Below are positions 11,241 through 22,623 of a DNA stretch of 64,000 nt, piece by piece. Each line of letters begins with the position of its first letter. Position 1 is the first letter of the stretch. The notes under the pieces were generated by a model that was given only the letters and a program-made list of their open reading frames with translations, did not search any database and was not told the origin of the DNA. The DNA is from Armillaria gallica (lineage: Eukaryota > Basidiomycota > Agaricomycetes > Agaricales > Physalacriaceae): positions 372,001 through 436,000 of the forward strand of contig JBANDB010000011.1 of assembly GCA_037576215.1 (NCBI GenBank). Reading direction: 5' to 3'. The translations under genes and the position numbers were made by a program.

Positions 11241-13342
11241 CATTATTTTCTTTCATTGCCGGTTTTATCATCTTGGGCATTGGACTCCTTCGGCTTGGAT
11301 GGATAGTCAACTTCATTCCTGCACTGGCAGTCAGCGGTTTTATGACCAGCTCTGCTATTAGTATTATCGCCGGTCAAGTTCCTGGCTTGATGGGTATCAC
11401 CGGTTTCGAGTACGCATTCTGATTTCTGATTCATATCAAAGCTAACCTTCAAATTCTAGTACTCGCGCTGCCACTTACAAAGTTATTATAAACACCTTAA
11501 AAGGACTGCTAAATACCAAGCTCGATGCTGCCTGGGGTCTGACCAGATTGGTTGCATTATACTCCATCCGGATTGCGTGCGACCAGCTCATGAAGCGTTT
11601 CCCTCGCAGAAGCTGACTGTTCTTCTTCATCTCCGTTTTCAGGAATGCCTTCGTTATTCTCATTCTGACAGTCGCTTCATGGCTATACACAAGACACCAA
11701 CATAATTCGAAAGGAAACTACCCAATCAAAATCTTAAAGATGGTCCCTAGTGGTCTTAGACATGTTGGGCAGGCCAACATGACCCAGATCTTGTTTCTGC
11801 TCTGGCTTTCAAGCTTCCTGTCACAGTTATCATTTTATTGCTGGAGCACATCGCCATTGCCAAATGTAAATCACACCATATGCAATTCAGGATGATACTT
11901 ACGATATTATTGAAGTCTTTGGACGGTTGAACGGTTGCAAAATCAACCCGAACCTAGAACTCATTGCTATAGGAGTCACCAACACCATGGGCTCGTGCTT
12001 TGGCCCATATCCCGCTACAGGATCATTTTCTCGCTCTGCCTTGAAGTCAAAGTCAGGCGTGAGAACGCCTGCCACTGGCATCATCACTGTAATTGTCATT
12101 ATGGTGGCATTGTATGGCCTGACATCTGCGTTTACTGGATTCCCACCGTGGGTCTTTCTGCCGTGATTATCCATGCAGTGGCAGATCTGGTGGCATCTCC
12201 TCAGCAGGTATGTTCGATGCATCGTACCGTGGCGCTGTACTGAACTTATTACTAGGTCTATTCCTACTGGCGAGTGTCTCCCTTAAATTTGTGATATGGG
12301 CCGTGGCTGTTCTCGTTACAATCTTTTCATCCATCAAAAATGGCATATACGTGTCCATCTGTGCTTCTCTTGCCCTCCTCCTCATACACCTCGCTCATCC
12401 TCGTGGATACTTCCTCGGCAAGGTTGGTCTAGACGATGACAGCTCAGAGCACAAGCACCACCATGAGGTGTTCGTTCCCGTCACGAAGGATGGCATCACC
12501 AATGCGGACGTCCAAGTCACCCCACCTTCTCCTGGTGTCGTTGTGTATCAGTTTGAAGAAAGCTTCCTCTACCCCAACAGTTCACACTTCAACTCGACCC
12601 TTGGACTATGTGAAGCAGAACACGAGAAGGGGCAAAGACATGAGCGTAGTGAAGTTGAGCAACTGAGCATGGAACGACCCTGGACTTAAACGAGGCGATC
12701 ACGGTGCTGCAGTCGAGGCCAACGCGAACCTTCAATTCTGCGAGCCATCGTTCTCGATTTCTCTGTGATGTACGTCTTGATCTTTCAGTCATCATGATTT
12801 GTATTATTTGTATTGACCCCTCTATCACAGCTCGCAAATTGATACCACTGCTGTTCAAGCACTAATCGATACTCGGACTGAAATAGAACGATGGACTGAC
12901 CACCCCGTAGAGGTACATCTTTTCTCATGTTTCTTGGTGAAGCATCAAACTTACAAACCATCTAGTTCCACTTTGCCACCATCCTTTCTCCATGGATTCA
13001 TCAGACACTAGTCGCTGGTGGCTTTGGTATAGGCCAGTGAGTACCCCAGGAAATCGCGGCTGTCATCCCCTATCGAGACCATACATCTGCACCATCAGAA
13101 CCGTGTGTAGGAGACGTCGAGACGTCAGACTGGAAGCAGGATAGGAACTTGAGTGCTTCGGTCAGCCAGGATGATTCTACTCTGCAAACTCCCTTTTTCC
13201 ACTTCGATCTTCAGAGTGCTGTGCAGAACAGCCATTTGGTCGTATCGTGCCATGGACAACACGATGGCCCGGAGGCCCTCACATCCAGCACGTCCCTGCC
13301 AACAATTGCTGGCTCTACCCCACCTCAAGATTGGACAATATA
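11241..13342 (+). pseudogene. SulP-family sulfate permease, 5'-truncated and degenerate
   Basis: This family imports sulfate across the plasma membrane. The remnant starts inside the transporter domain (FIAGFIILGIGLLRLGWIV) and continues with AGQVPGLMGITGF, an intron at 11410-11459, ATYKVIINTLKG, PVTVIILLLEHIAIAK, INPNLELIAIGVTNT, ATGSFSRSALKSKSGVRTP and AVADLVASPQQ. The cytoplasmic STAS part follows: FEESFLYPNSS, RGKDMSVVKLSN, SQIDTTAVQALIDTRTEIE and the C-terminal TPFFHFDLQSAVQ. In-frame TGA at 11614-11616 (RRS*LFF) and 12664-12666 (LSN*AWN) fall where the family has Arg or a similar residue. Frameshifts are needed near 11780, 12130 and 12600. The first several membrane helices are missing. 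It is certainly non-functional; a host gene remnant is the best reading. Confidence 0.88.
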
Positions 13343-14051
13343 GAGGAATGTGACGCATAAAAGCAGTTACACAAATCTCATTTGACTCATATCGCCAATG
13401 AAATCCCCGATAAACATGGTCAGAGTGTCATTACTCCAACGATCCGAAGGGCATCTAGTTATGTTTCGTATCGTACCAACCTTGCAGGCCGCAGCAACAG
13501 CTCTTGGAGTTACTGAAAAGAAGGCGAGCAAGCAGTACTGGGTGACAAATGAGGCTTGCTAAGAGAAAGTCCTCAACTATGCTGGAAAGAAATCTAGACT
13601 GCAAAAACGGCATTGGCTTCGTCAATCGCTGATCACCTAGTAGGGTATTCCAGGCTGTAGGGATATGGAAGATGGCAGGACGTTCATTTGAGGCGACTGT
13701 GACCAGTTGCTTTTAGGCTGAGTGAGCTGACGAGGAACGACTTCGATTGGTTCTTGGCATAATTAGTGAGTTCACATATCTACGTTGGTTATTCCAACTT
13801 AGCAAGGTTGTTTCTTCGTAGATCTTAGGTGACGTCAACTCCGGTAATAGTAAAGGTCTTCTACCGTCGATGGCGTCATGTTGAAACCTCCAGAATAATT
13901 AATTATCAATATTCCAATTCAAAATTTAAGTCGAGGAAATACTCCTATTGAATGTGTTCTGCGGACCCTGCGACTCCTATTTCCTGTTCCTTCCTGCTTC
14001 CACTTCCCTCTTGCCTTTAAGTTACTCTCAGATGTCCTCAGAACGCCCCAA
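13343..14051. other. Spacer with right copy of the direct repeat
   Basis: No gene recognised. It contains the right repeat copy and, from about 13960, a pyrimidine-rich stretch that may be the promoter or leader of the TET/JBP-like gene. Confidence 0.4.
13767..13885 (+). repeat. Diverged direct repeat, right copy
   Basis: Matches 9722-9840 in the same orientation, about 4.05 kb away, beginning near AGTGAGTTCACATATCTACG. It keeps CpG dinucleotides that are lost in the left copy. Confidence 0.55.
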
Positions 14052-17000
14052 ATGACGTCTACCAGTCAGAAAGGGGGCTGTGGTGGAGGCTCCCAACCTC
14101 AAAGTCAGCTGCCCCGATGTATCCTGAACCACTGGACTCCTTTATGACCCCACAACTGCAACGATGCCCTACCAGACCTCTACACTGCTTCAAACCATTC
14201 TAAAGTCCCTGAAAGCCACGGAACTATATTCGTCATTGTAGCAGGCATGGACCCAGCAGAAATGCACCAGAGGCTCGCCTACGGGGCAAAACTCAAGTCG
14301 TTCTGTAGTTCAGATGAGGCGATGGCAAAAGGTAATTACCTATTCTGATCTCAATCCCTGATGTATAACGATCTCTAGGTATGGCAATACTTCGGCCCAG
14401 TGCAGACAATTATCTGGTTTTCCGGGATAAATATGGCAAGGAGGAGGATGGTGAATCTAAAGATGTCGTCAAATCATGGAGTCGTGCTAAGTGAGTTTTT
14501 GTGGATTCTGTTTGTCTTTGGCCTCTAAGTGTTGCACGCAGGAGAGAATTCTCCCCTCAAGTTCTCAAGCACTTTCAAGAAGTGCAGCAGGATCTTTACA
14601 GCGATTCTGATCTCATGTCTAATTCAAAGCCCCAGATGCAGGAGGGTGAGCTGCACGGTGGTATTGCCATCGAGCGGACTTATCGCTCTCGGTTTCACGT
14701 CCGTAACGCTGATCGGGTGTACCACACTACCATCAGCTACCAAGATGCCCGCAGTCTGGAAGCTCCTCATGTATCGAACAAAGTTGACGGTGTGAGAGAA
14801 GGGGATGCCGCAAATGTGTTGAGGCAGCGTTTGAATGAGGTCAGACAGGTTTTCTTCTTGCTCAGCACAGACTAAATATATGTTCAGCTCACTGTTTGTA
14901 ACGCAAACGCTGGGCTAGCCAAGGGAGCCCCGAACCTTCTACCTCTTATGAAAGAATGGGCCAAGGTAGCCAACTATCTCAAGCCTGGGGGGTTCAATCG
15001 CTACAAAGACTTTGGAACCGAATCCAATAATCCTTGCTGGACAGCGGCACAGACCAATTGCGCTTCCGCTGTTTCTTCAGATGGTAAGTGTCTTGGTCCT
15101 TCACTATGATGTGGTTCTCATAGCTATTCAGACAACAATGAAGCTGGTCTTGAAGGCCCCCTGGGAAAATATGGTGGCACCCACAGTGATTGCAACAATT
15201 GTACTATCCCCCCAACAGCCGCAACAGTCTTAACTCGCCCCCATCCCAATGTTCCTGAGGAATGTTTTTGTCTTCTCGAATTTGGGGTGGTCTGGGTTAT
15301 GGAAGAATTCTCGACATTGTTCTTCTCTGGTTTACATATGCATGGTGGGGGATTGGCTCATTACGATCCTGTACGCATGGATAACACACTCTACACCCAT
15401 ATCACTGCTATTCTTTATCCTCCTCAAGCGGTCTTAAGTGGACATTCAGCGCTTGCCTTTGCAGCTATGCCATATCGTCCTGATCCTTGTCAAGTTTGTC
15501 AGAAACGCAAGCGTGATGCTTTACGAAGGGAGGCCAACGACGATGAGACAGATCATGATGGCAACAGCAATTCAGACGAAGAGGACTGTGAAGAAGTCCA
15601 TCCTACGTCTGGTTCACCAAAGCCAGGTGATCCTCTGAAAACATCCTTGCTCAAGTTACCAAAGGAATGGTGTCGTCAAGGGTTAGTTTTATCTCTATCG
15701 TATATCTCTCTCATCTCATGTGTCTACAGTCTACATGAGTTATCAGCAGGACGAAAGTATACTGAGCAAGCAACATATATCAGCAATGGGGGAAGTTTCC
15801 TTGCTCAACAGGACCACTTCAATCATGGCATTCGCTGCCTTGTTCAGTGGATCACTGGTATCATCCAACAATTCCCGCCACACTACTTGGCACGGTTTGA
15901 TCGTGAAATGCTCCTTAATGCTTTTTCAATGGAGAAGGACAGGATGAGAGTGGCTGCAAACCCATGGCTGCTAGGACCAGGATGGTTCAGTGATGATGTT
16001 AGGATTGGCGCTCAATCTGAAGTCGATATCAGTACCCTGAGTCCTGAAGAACTTGCCAAGCGATGGAATACTGATGACCCAACCACCACCGCACCATATG
16101 GGAACATCCACATTCAGGAGATTGAGAACAGATTTTGAGATCTGGCAGAGGAAATGGGGAGCACTATTCCCTTGAATGCGGGAGCTCTTCATAGATCAAA
16201 TCAGCCGCTGGGAGGCAGGCCGCACATCGCTGAACCTCAACAAAAACGACGTCAGTTGTTGGCGGCTGTGACTGATTCTTTGCTTATTGACTCTTTCTTA
16301 TAGAATATCTACAGTCCGTATGGAATGACCAACCTTTCAAAAGGAAGAAGAGGACAGCATCCAAAGCCAAAGTGGCTACAGCTTCCTGTCGCTGCACTTG
16401 CCATAGTAAGATACTTTATTATTTCATTTTACTACACTGACCATATCCTTCATGAATAGAACGCAAATGTCCTGATTCCACAACAACAACTGAAAGACCC
16501 TCTTCTAAAAAGGCGAAGACCGACCAGAACCAGTCTTCGAGAGGTAGTTACCTCTCTTGTCTTCTTCTGTACACTCATTAAATGATTTCCAGATGTTCTT
16601 CAGATGTTCTCTCGGGACACTCTTCAACAAAAGCTTGCTAAAGTCCAAGCTGACAAGGGAGCAGAGGCTAACGCCTATTTCTATCGAGATTCTCCAGACG
16701 ACTTTCTTAATGATCTTCGCAAGATTACAGACTCGCAAGAATTTTTGTTCAGACCAATACAAATACGTCTAAACCATTGGGCTGGGAGTGATTATGAGTG
16801 TATTGTGGCCTTACGATCCAAGATTATTTATCAACAGCAAGTTCAGCTTTCCAAAGTGGTTCTCTGGGACTACATCAATAAAATGCTTGAAGTTGCATGG
16901 GAGGACACCTGGCAGGATAAAGACAGTCATCAGCTTAATCCTCTGTTCAATCTTTTTCAACGTGTATCCACTATCATCGATCTAAACAAGTCTCAAACTA

Positions 17001-17404
17001 TACATGCCACGCAGTATCTTCCAGGATGGCCCGAGACATGTGTAGCCCAATTCTCCCCGCACATTCCTCGCCTCAGGCCAACTAGCCAAGCAATCATTGA
17101 CTTGTGTCGAAACATCATTGAGCAGTGGTTAGCACTGCTGTCAGATGCCACTCATCAGAGTGCAAAGGTCGTTCGCTTCTTCATTGACCAAATAGGTCCA
17201 GAAGCTACCCTTGTCAACCTTCCCAAAATTGACTTGTCGACGCCAGAGAAGGAGGCTAATATATTGTCTAAGCTAGAGCTAATGACTATATACCAAGCAG
17301 ATAGCGAGGAACGTGGCCTTCTTCATCAAATCGCGAATATTTCCAGGGCTCCAGACCAAAGGGTGCTTTCTGAGGTTTTGGTGCATAGCAGCGGTCTATT
17401 CTAG
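14052..17404 (+). pseudogene. TET/JBP-like Fe(II)/2-oxoglutarate dioxygenase candidate, two in-frame TGA
   Basis: A multi-exon gene. Introns that fit the frame: 14332-14378, 14491-14541, 14840-14887, 15084-15131, 15682-15729 and three more between 16240 and 16610. Central exons contain GGTHSDCNN, with a His-x-Asp pair at 15182-15190, then FFSGLHMHGGGLAHYDPVRM, which fits a distal His and Arg. This layout matches the fungal TET/JBP-type oxygenases known to be carried by KDZ transposons; those enzymes oxidise 5-methylcytosine. The C-terminal half has basic stretches (FKRKKRTASK, SSKKAKTD) like nuclear localisation signals, and a Cys pair, CRCTC. TGA at 14145-14147 (TPL*PHN) and 16136-16138 (NRF*DLA) break an otherwise continuous frame. 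The dioxygenase call rests on motif spacing only; the 3' end (TAG 17402) is less sure. Confidence 0.5.
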
Positions 17405-17639
17405 GCCACCATCATTCATGTAGACTTAGAGTATAATTCCCTGAAGCACAATCAATGACTATGGTACCTCTCTGCGTTTTTGCTCGACCCCCGATTCATC
17501 TACGCAGTCCTTTTCTACCCCAATTCTCCATCAAGATCAAGGATTGTCATTGTCGCCTTTGTCGTCTTCTATCTCATCGTCATCAACATTTCCATCACTA
17601 TCTCTTGCATCGACATCATTGCTACCAACACACTCTGGC

Positions 17640-18671
17640 ATGTCAACTATCGCCACTCGAGGAAATGTAGAAATGCTGGTGTTGCTATTTAAATTGTTAT
17701 ACCCAACACTTGATGGATCCTCCCTTCCTTATCCTCCCTTCGACCAGACTCCTAAGCTTCGCAGCACTGTCTGCAAGTTCATTCACTATGCAAAGGAGGA
17801 TACCAATATGCAGAGTATCTTTAGAGACCTTGCTACAAGCCGGGCTTGCTCCTTGCAACCTGGGGGTCCATGGGATGCCAAGAACCTACGTACTTCATCT
17901 GGGTTTTTCAGCGCCCTGATATGCCACGGAATCCTTCACAATTCAAATTACATAAAAGACTCAGCAAACCCTGTATATTTTGCAGACTTGGACACTTGGA
18001 ATGCTGTCAGACATGGCCCTTTAGGCGATTGTGGAGAATCATATTTCTGCAATAAATGTGCCTATAGTGAGCGCCCCAGCGGAAAACGAACATCATTGTA
18101 TGCGGCTCGGTACTGGAATGCTGCAACAAATACTCAATATTCTTCTTTTCTTTCCGCCCAATCTCCAATATCTTTCCTCAAGTTTTGGAAACATCTTCGA
18201 GATAAAAAGCATGTTTATCGGGAGGAGGAGAATGGTGTTTCTCAACGCCGTGAACTCAAGGTGTTTCCTGAGTTTGGCAGTCTACAAGCATATCTACTTG
18301 CTTCAGATTATGCTATTGCTGGCGTGGTGATGATGCCCACCTTTGCTGAAATGGCAGAAGTAATTCATGCTATTGACTCAGGCAGTCTGCATGGTCTTCA
18401 GAAACTGGAACTTCCTTGTTCTATTGAAGAACAAACAGCCTCTTCTCTTCGCTACCTTCATGATTATCTCATCCAGGAAATTGCTCCGCAACGCCGACAG
18501 CAAATGCACTTCAACATCTTCATTGTCGAACACGCCCTCTGCAAGTATTCTTCCTCAAAGCGATTAAATACAGCTATGTTTTCCGATATTGTTCAGTTAT
18601 TAGATAGGGTGTCTTCAGTAGGTCAACATTCTCTTCGCTATGCATCCCCAATAACAGATTTCTTTTCTTAG
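17640..18671 (+). CDS. Hypothetical protein, companion of the TET/JBP-like gene
   Basis: An uninterrupted frame of 343 codons from the first ATG at 17640; the frame is open further upstream, but without an ATG. The N-terminus reads MSTIATRGNVEMLVLLFKLL, followed by YPPFDQTPKLRSTVCKFIHY, GFFSALICHGILHNSNYI and a CNKCAYS Cys pair. It resembles uncharacterised Agaricomycete proteins usually found near genes like the one just upstream, and shares its strand with a 235-base gap. No enzyme motif or membrane segment is visible. It is one of the few frames in the first 21 kb without a premature stop, so it may be recent or still expressed. A fusion with the upstream gene through a lost splice is possible. 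Confidence 0.55.
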   Translation: MSTIATRGNVEMLVLLFKLLYPTLDGSSLPYPPFDQTPKLRSTVCKFIHYAKEDTNMQSIFRDLATSRACSLQPGGPWDAKNLRTSSGFFSALICHGILHNSNYIKDSANPVYFADLDTWNAVRHGPLGDCGESYFCNKCAYSERPSGKRTSLYAARYWNAATNTQYSSFLSAQSPISFLKFWKHLRDKKHVYREEENGVSQRRELKVFPEFGSLQAYLLASDYAIAGVVMMPTFAEMAEVIHAIDSGSLHGLQKLELPCSIEEQTASSLRYLHDYLIQEIAPQRRQQMHFNIFIVEHALCKYSSSKRLNTAMFSDIVQLLDRVSSVGQHSLRYASPITDFFS

Positions 18672-18866
18672 GCTTAGGATCAGGATTTGTTTGATATCAT
18701 TCTCTGTATCTTACGTTTAGAATATCATAGCAAATTCTCAGCCTCCTTCCTTTGGAAATTAATTTTATGATGTGTATGTGGCAAACATGCCTGATTCTGT
18801 TGCTACCTGCCACGTCACCTCACAATCCAACACTATCTGATCTTCCTCCACCTCGCCATATCCAAA

Positions 18867-20550
18867 ATGTCTGTAGAAAATACCAATCAGAACAAAGGTC
18901 CAACATATGAGGATCTTTTGAAGGTGGGGCAGCCATACATTTACTGCGAGATGTGCTCTGATTTATATATAGAGCGTACAAGGCTTGCAGCTTCAAAATC
19001 GACTTCTAAGCCAGCAAAACAGAGAACTTCATGTCGCTGTTACACCCTTGCCCTCTCCTTCTGCAGGCTCGGAAAGCAGTCTGTCTACGACAAATACTGG
19101 AGTCCATACCCAAAACAGCTCTAGCTCTGTCCCTGCCTCTAGACAGAGCTTATTGTCTCCCGATGACACCCAAGAATTAAAAAGCTACGCAAAACGACTG
19201 GTTGCACTTGTTCATCCATTTTGGGAAAAGAAAGAGGTTTTTGGTATGAAGAGAGCAGCAGCGCTCACGGAATTAGAGAGTTGTGTGACACAGCTTGCGC
19301 AGCTCGTTGACGAGCAGGAGAGGCTCAAGCTGATAAACCAGCACGTGGAGGACTTTGGAGGACAGAGGAAAGCACTGGAGACAAGAATCACCCTGCTACG
19401 CGTTGTTAAGGGCGTCTTTGAGATATTGCCCAAACGTTTTCATAGCATGGCAGAAAATAATTATGGGGATTTTGTGAACACAGTGCGCTTCAAGTTCTAT
19501 TACTCTATCATCCAGTTGGGACTTACGCTAGTCACAGATGCAAAAAGGTGCCTCAAACAGATGGTCGGCTCTCATATTCCCTGTAAAGAAGGTCTCTACC
19601 GCCTTCAAGATATTTGAAGATGTTGAGGTTCCGATAGAGAAACTCTTTCCTACATATGATCAAAGTGTTGATGAACAGTGCTTAAGTCTTCTCAGGCATG
19701 ATCCTGTCAAGAAGATCTTTCCCTCGGCTCCACCAGTCCTGTTCTCAATTGGTCATGCTAAAAAGGCTGGCCCGACCTTGTTTCGAGGCACACCCCTTGT
19801 TAAGGTATCTTGAAGCTGTAACCATTGTTCATATATCTGATCTAACTGCTTTAACTAGCTCCTGCAAGGCGTCTTATTTGGACCCACCTCCTTAATTTCC
19901 ATGAAAAAAACGAAATCTACAAATGGAATCCTTTGGAAAGTCACCAGTATTACACCAGGCCTCATTGCCTTTGCTGCTATCACTGTAATTAACTTTTTCA
20001 CTCAAGCATTCCTCGACTTACATGAATATTCTCTCAGGTATGACACATCTTAACGACAGATCCTGACTTTACTCAGAAGGGCGCTCCAAGTGGCATTCTT
20101 TACGAGTGGGACGCTGACGTCTACATTCAAACTATCATAAACACACGTCTCAAGGAGTCTACTCAAAGGACCCTTGCTTTCTTTAATCAGAACCTCTTCT
20201 CGTCAAACAAACCAAAGCTTGGTGCTGTTATGACTCATGTGGCAGATGAGTCAGACTCAGTGGAGGAAAGAATCTTACAGGGTCTTGATGAAGTTGAATC
20301 TGATTTATCTGATGAAGACACCGATGAAGCTGGGGTCAACACCGCAGCAGGAGTGGAAGGATCTTCTGGTGACAACGTCGACCCGTTCCACAACAGTATC
20401 CCCCCAGAACTTTCTGACAATCTTGCAATCCAAACTGGACCGGAGGCTGAGTTGGGTATTTCTGGGCTGATCAGCAGAATGATGCATTCCAAAGCGATAT
20501 TGGGAGCTCAGCAAGCAGGCATCAGCAGAGGCAACCAACCATCGCATTAG
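18867..20550 (+). pseudogene. DUF6698-like protein gene, degenerate
   Basis: ATG at 18867; exon 1 (19 codons) is followed by an intron at 18924-18972 that keeps frame into LQLQNRLLSQQNRELHVAV. A helical, Glu/Leu-rich region follows (19190-19420). The second half, KGASNRWSAL, AGPTLFRGTPLVK, GVLFGPTSLI, ITPGLIAFAAIT, ILTTDPDFTQKGAPSG and TLAFFNQNLFSSN, follows the order of blocks I associate with the basidiomycete family DUF6698 (function unknown). A frameshift is needed near 19535, and TGA at 20041-20043 (GTA TGA CAC) replaces the Arg expected just after the intron 19985-20037. The tail to 20550 is acidic. Same strand as, and 195 bases from, the previous gene. Confidence 0.5.
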
Positions 20551-20644
20551 AGATTCAACCCACAGTTTCAATCAACCAGCAGGCTATCCCCATCACTACC
20601 ATACATGAAGAAATTGATTGCGGAAGTGGAGATGAGTTGGACAT

Positions 20645-20887
20645 TGATCTGATGCCCGTGAAACCCGTGGATGTGGGCGTGGAGGTGGAAAGGGTGGAAA
20701 GGGATGTGGAAAAGGTCGCAGAGCAAAAGCTGATGGACCATCCAAAGCTCACCCAGATACTTTGGTTCCAAAGCAAGGCGAGTGTCGCCTCTGTTTCCGC
20801 CATAACAAGGTTCAAGAAGTTTTAGATGATGACCTTGATGAGACTCTTCAGGAGGATGCCGAGTATGGTTCAGCTTATAGGGTGTAG
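20645..20887 (+). pseudogene. Gly/Arg/Lys-rich Cys-containing C-terminal exon
   Basis: In one frame, about 80 codons free of stops encode RGCGRGGGKGGKGCGKGRR, then GECRLCFRHNKVQEV and an acidic end (TAG 20885-20887). It looks like a basic nucleic-acid-binding tail with a C-x2-C...H cluster. Two TGA codons lie just upstream in the same frame. It may be the last exon of the DUF6698-like gene or a separate decayed gene; no function is assigned. Confidence 0.35.
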
Positions 20888-22615
20888 ATATCTGAAGAAT
20901 TTTGGTCTATTTAGAAGCAATACAATGTGTCATGTTTGCAGAATCTGTATCTTGCATCAATTGAAACCATCCTAAGGAATTATGAGTCAGACAGGAAGTG
21001 AAGGTGATATTACATAGATGCAGCCAATTTAGTATGGTGTAATAATCTAATGGTAAGTTTGTGTAATTAATTTTCCAATAATATCAAAAGTCTCAAGTTC
21101 AATTCCTGGTGTGTTCACTTATCAAGTACAGTTGTGACAAATAATGTAGCTTGTGATCTTCAAATAATTGAAAACAACAAGCCATTCAATAAATCTGGCA
21201 GTAATCTTTTGCTTTCTTTTTTTCTTTTCCTTCCGGATTTTTTTTCACTGGGACTAGGAATTATTTTACCATATAATTTCCATTCTGATACATGACAATG
21301 GGATTTTTAGATACATAATATTCTAGGTCACATTGCTCCCTTGCGCCTTAAAATCAGTATTGAAAGTCCGATTTTTTTTCCGATTTTAAGATCAGGTGAT
21401 TTGGCTAATAAGAACCTTTGGGATGCCACACGGCATATCTTTATCTGTCTTATCTGCGACCATTTGATAACCAGACCAAGGCTTAAAATGCTGGTGCTAT
21501 GCCGCCTCAAAAGCTGTATTAAATTGTGGCAAATAATACCGGACTCTTTACTAACATTGTGATAAGAGGCCGGGTGGCATATTTTGGCATTAAGGGCCTT
21601 AAATCACATTAAATTATGTCAAATGGTGAATGTAGAAGTTCCGACATTTTGGGATCGGGGTCCGGACTGGGCTTTACCTCTTCCCTTTCCGTCACGTTGC
21701 CTGTAAATCTTTTTGCACTATTGTACTGGTGAGGGACACGAAAAGCCTTGGAACTAGAGTGTTCAACCATGATGAAAGGTAAGCGACCTTCGCTTTCATT
21801 CTACGCTTACAGGAGAGAGAGCAAAAATTCTAATTCGTGTTCCTGCTCAAGGCCCGGCTCACGAGGACGACAGAAAGCCCTGACAAGGTGCTCCGTTTCT
21901 GATCTGGCCTTCTGGATGTGTCACCAGTCATAGACATTGCAAACAATGAAATCCAGCCTCCATTGACTTGTGCGTTGTAGCTCCTCTTTCAATGGACCAT
22001 ATGCTTACACCTCTCAGATGCAATGAATGTCAGAGATGCCACGCCACGTCCTAATCGCTACTGCCTAAAATACGATGATGCTTCAGTACGATGAGCGCCT
22101 TCTTCAGCGAAGATGAGCGAATTATGATGGGTCCAAATTATCTCCTTAATTTCATGCAACTCGAGAAGGGTCTAAAGACGAAGACTCTAGCTCGACGTAA
22201 CGTCCAAAGTCTGTCGAGACCGGCTCCAAGAACTGGAAGCCGACACAGAGGAGCGCAGGCGAAAGGACACGTTAGTTAGACGACCGCTGTTCCCTCGAAA
22301 TGAAGACACACAGGGTCATCGAAACAGGACTGCTTGATTATCTTATGTCGGAGAAATAGGTGGTGTATGAAGGATTTCCATGATTTCTACGACAAAGTCT
22401 CTGCTATCCGACTGAGGTGCTGGCTTGGATGCAAGGCCAAAGTGCGAACCCAGTCCCCAGGTCACGATACCGCTACTGGGACAACCTCAGAGATGGCATT
22501 GTAATTGCTGAAAATGACTGGCGGTTCCAGCAAGAGGAGGCATCCGCATGCCACAGAAACCTTTCGCAGGCTCCTCCTCCTAGGTGCCATGTATAAGGCC
22601 ATTTATGGCTGAACA
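20888..22615. other. No recognisable gene; AT-rich
   Basis: No supported coding region. A tRNA-like A box (TAATCTAATGG, near 21047) and B box-like AGTTCAATTCC (near 21098) are about 50 bases apart and could be a decayed tRNA or SINE head. Short frames near 21341 and 22091 lack motifs. Confidence 0.4.
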
Positions 22616-22623
22616 AAAGATGT
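22616..22623. repeat. 8-bp target site duplication (left) of MITE
   Basis: AAAGATGT, repeated at 23026-23033. Confidence 0.7.

Noticed and set aside
9722..13885. Direct repeats as LTRs of a retrotransposon
   Set aside because: Too short, no primer site or polyprotein between them, and the interior is host-gene remnant.
1346..20887. UGA read as an amino acid (code change or selenocysteine)
   Set aside because: TGA also ends genes at natural C-termini here (kexin tail at 11063, lectin at 37031), nuclear basidiomycetes use the standard code, and frameshifts accompany the TGA codons. Decay explains it better.
1..20887. One giant Starship-like element
   Set aside because: No DUF3435/tyrosine recombinase gene or element borders seen. 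Starships are known from Pezizomycotina.
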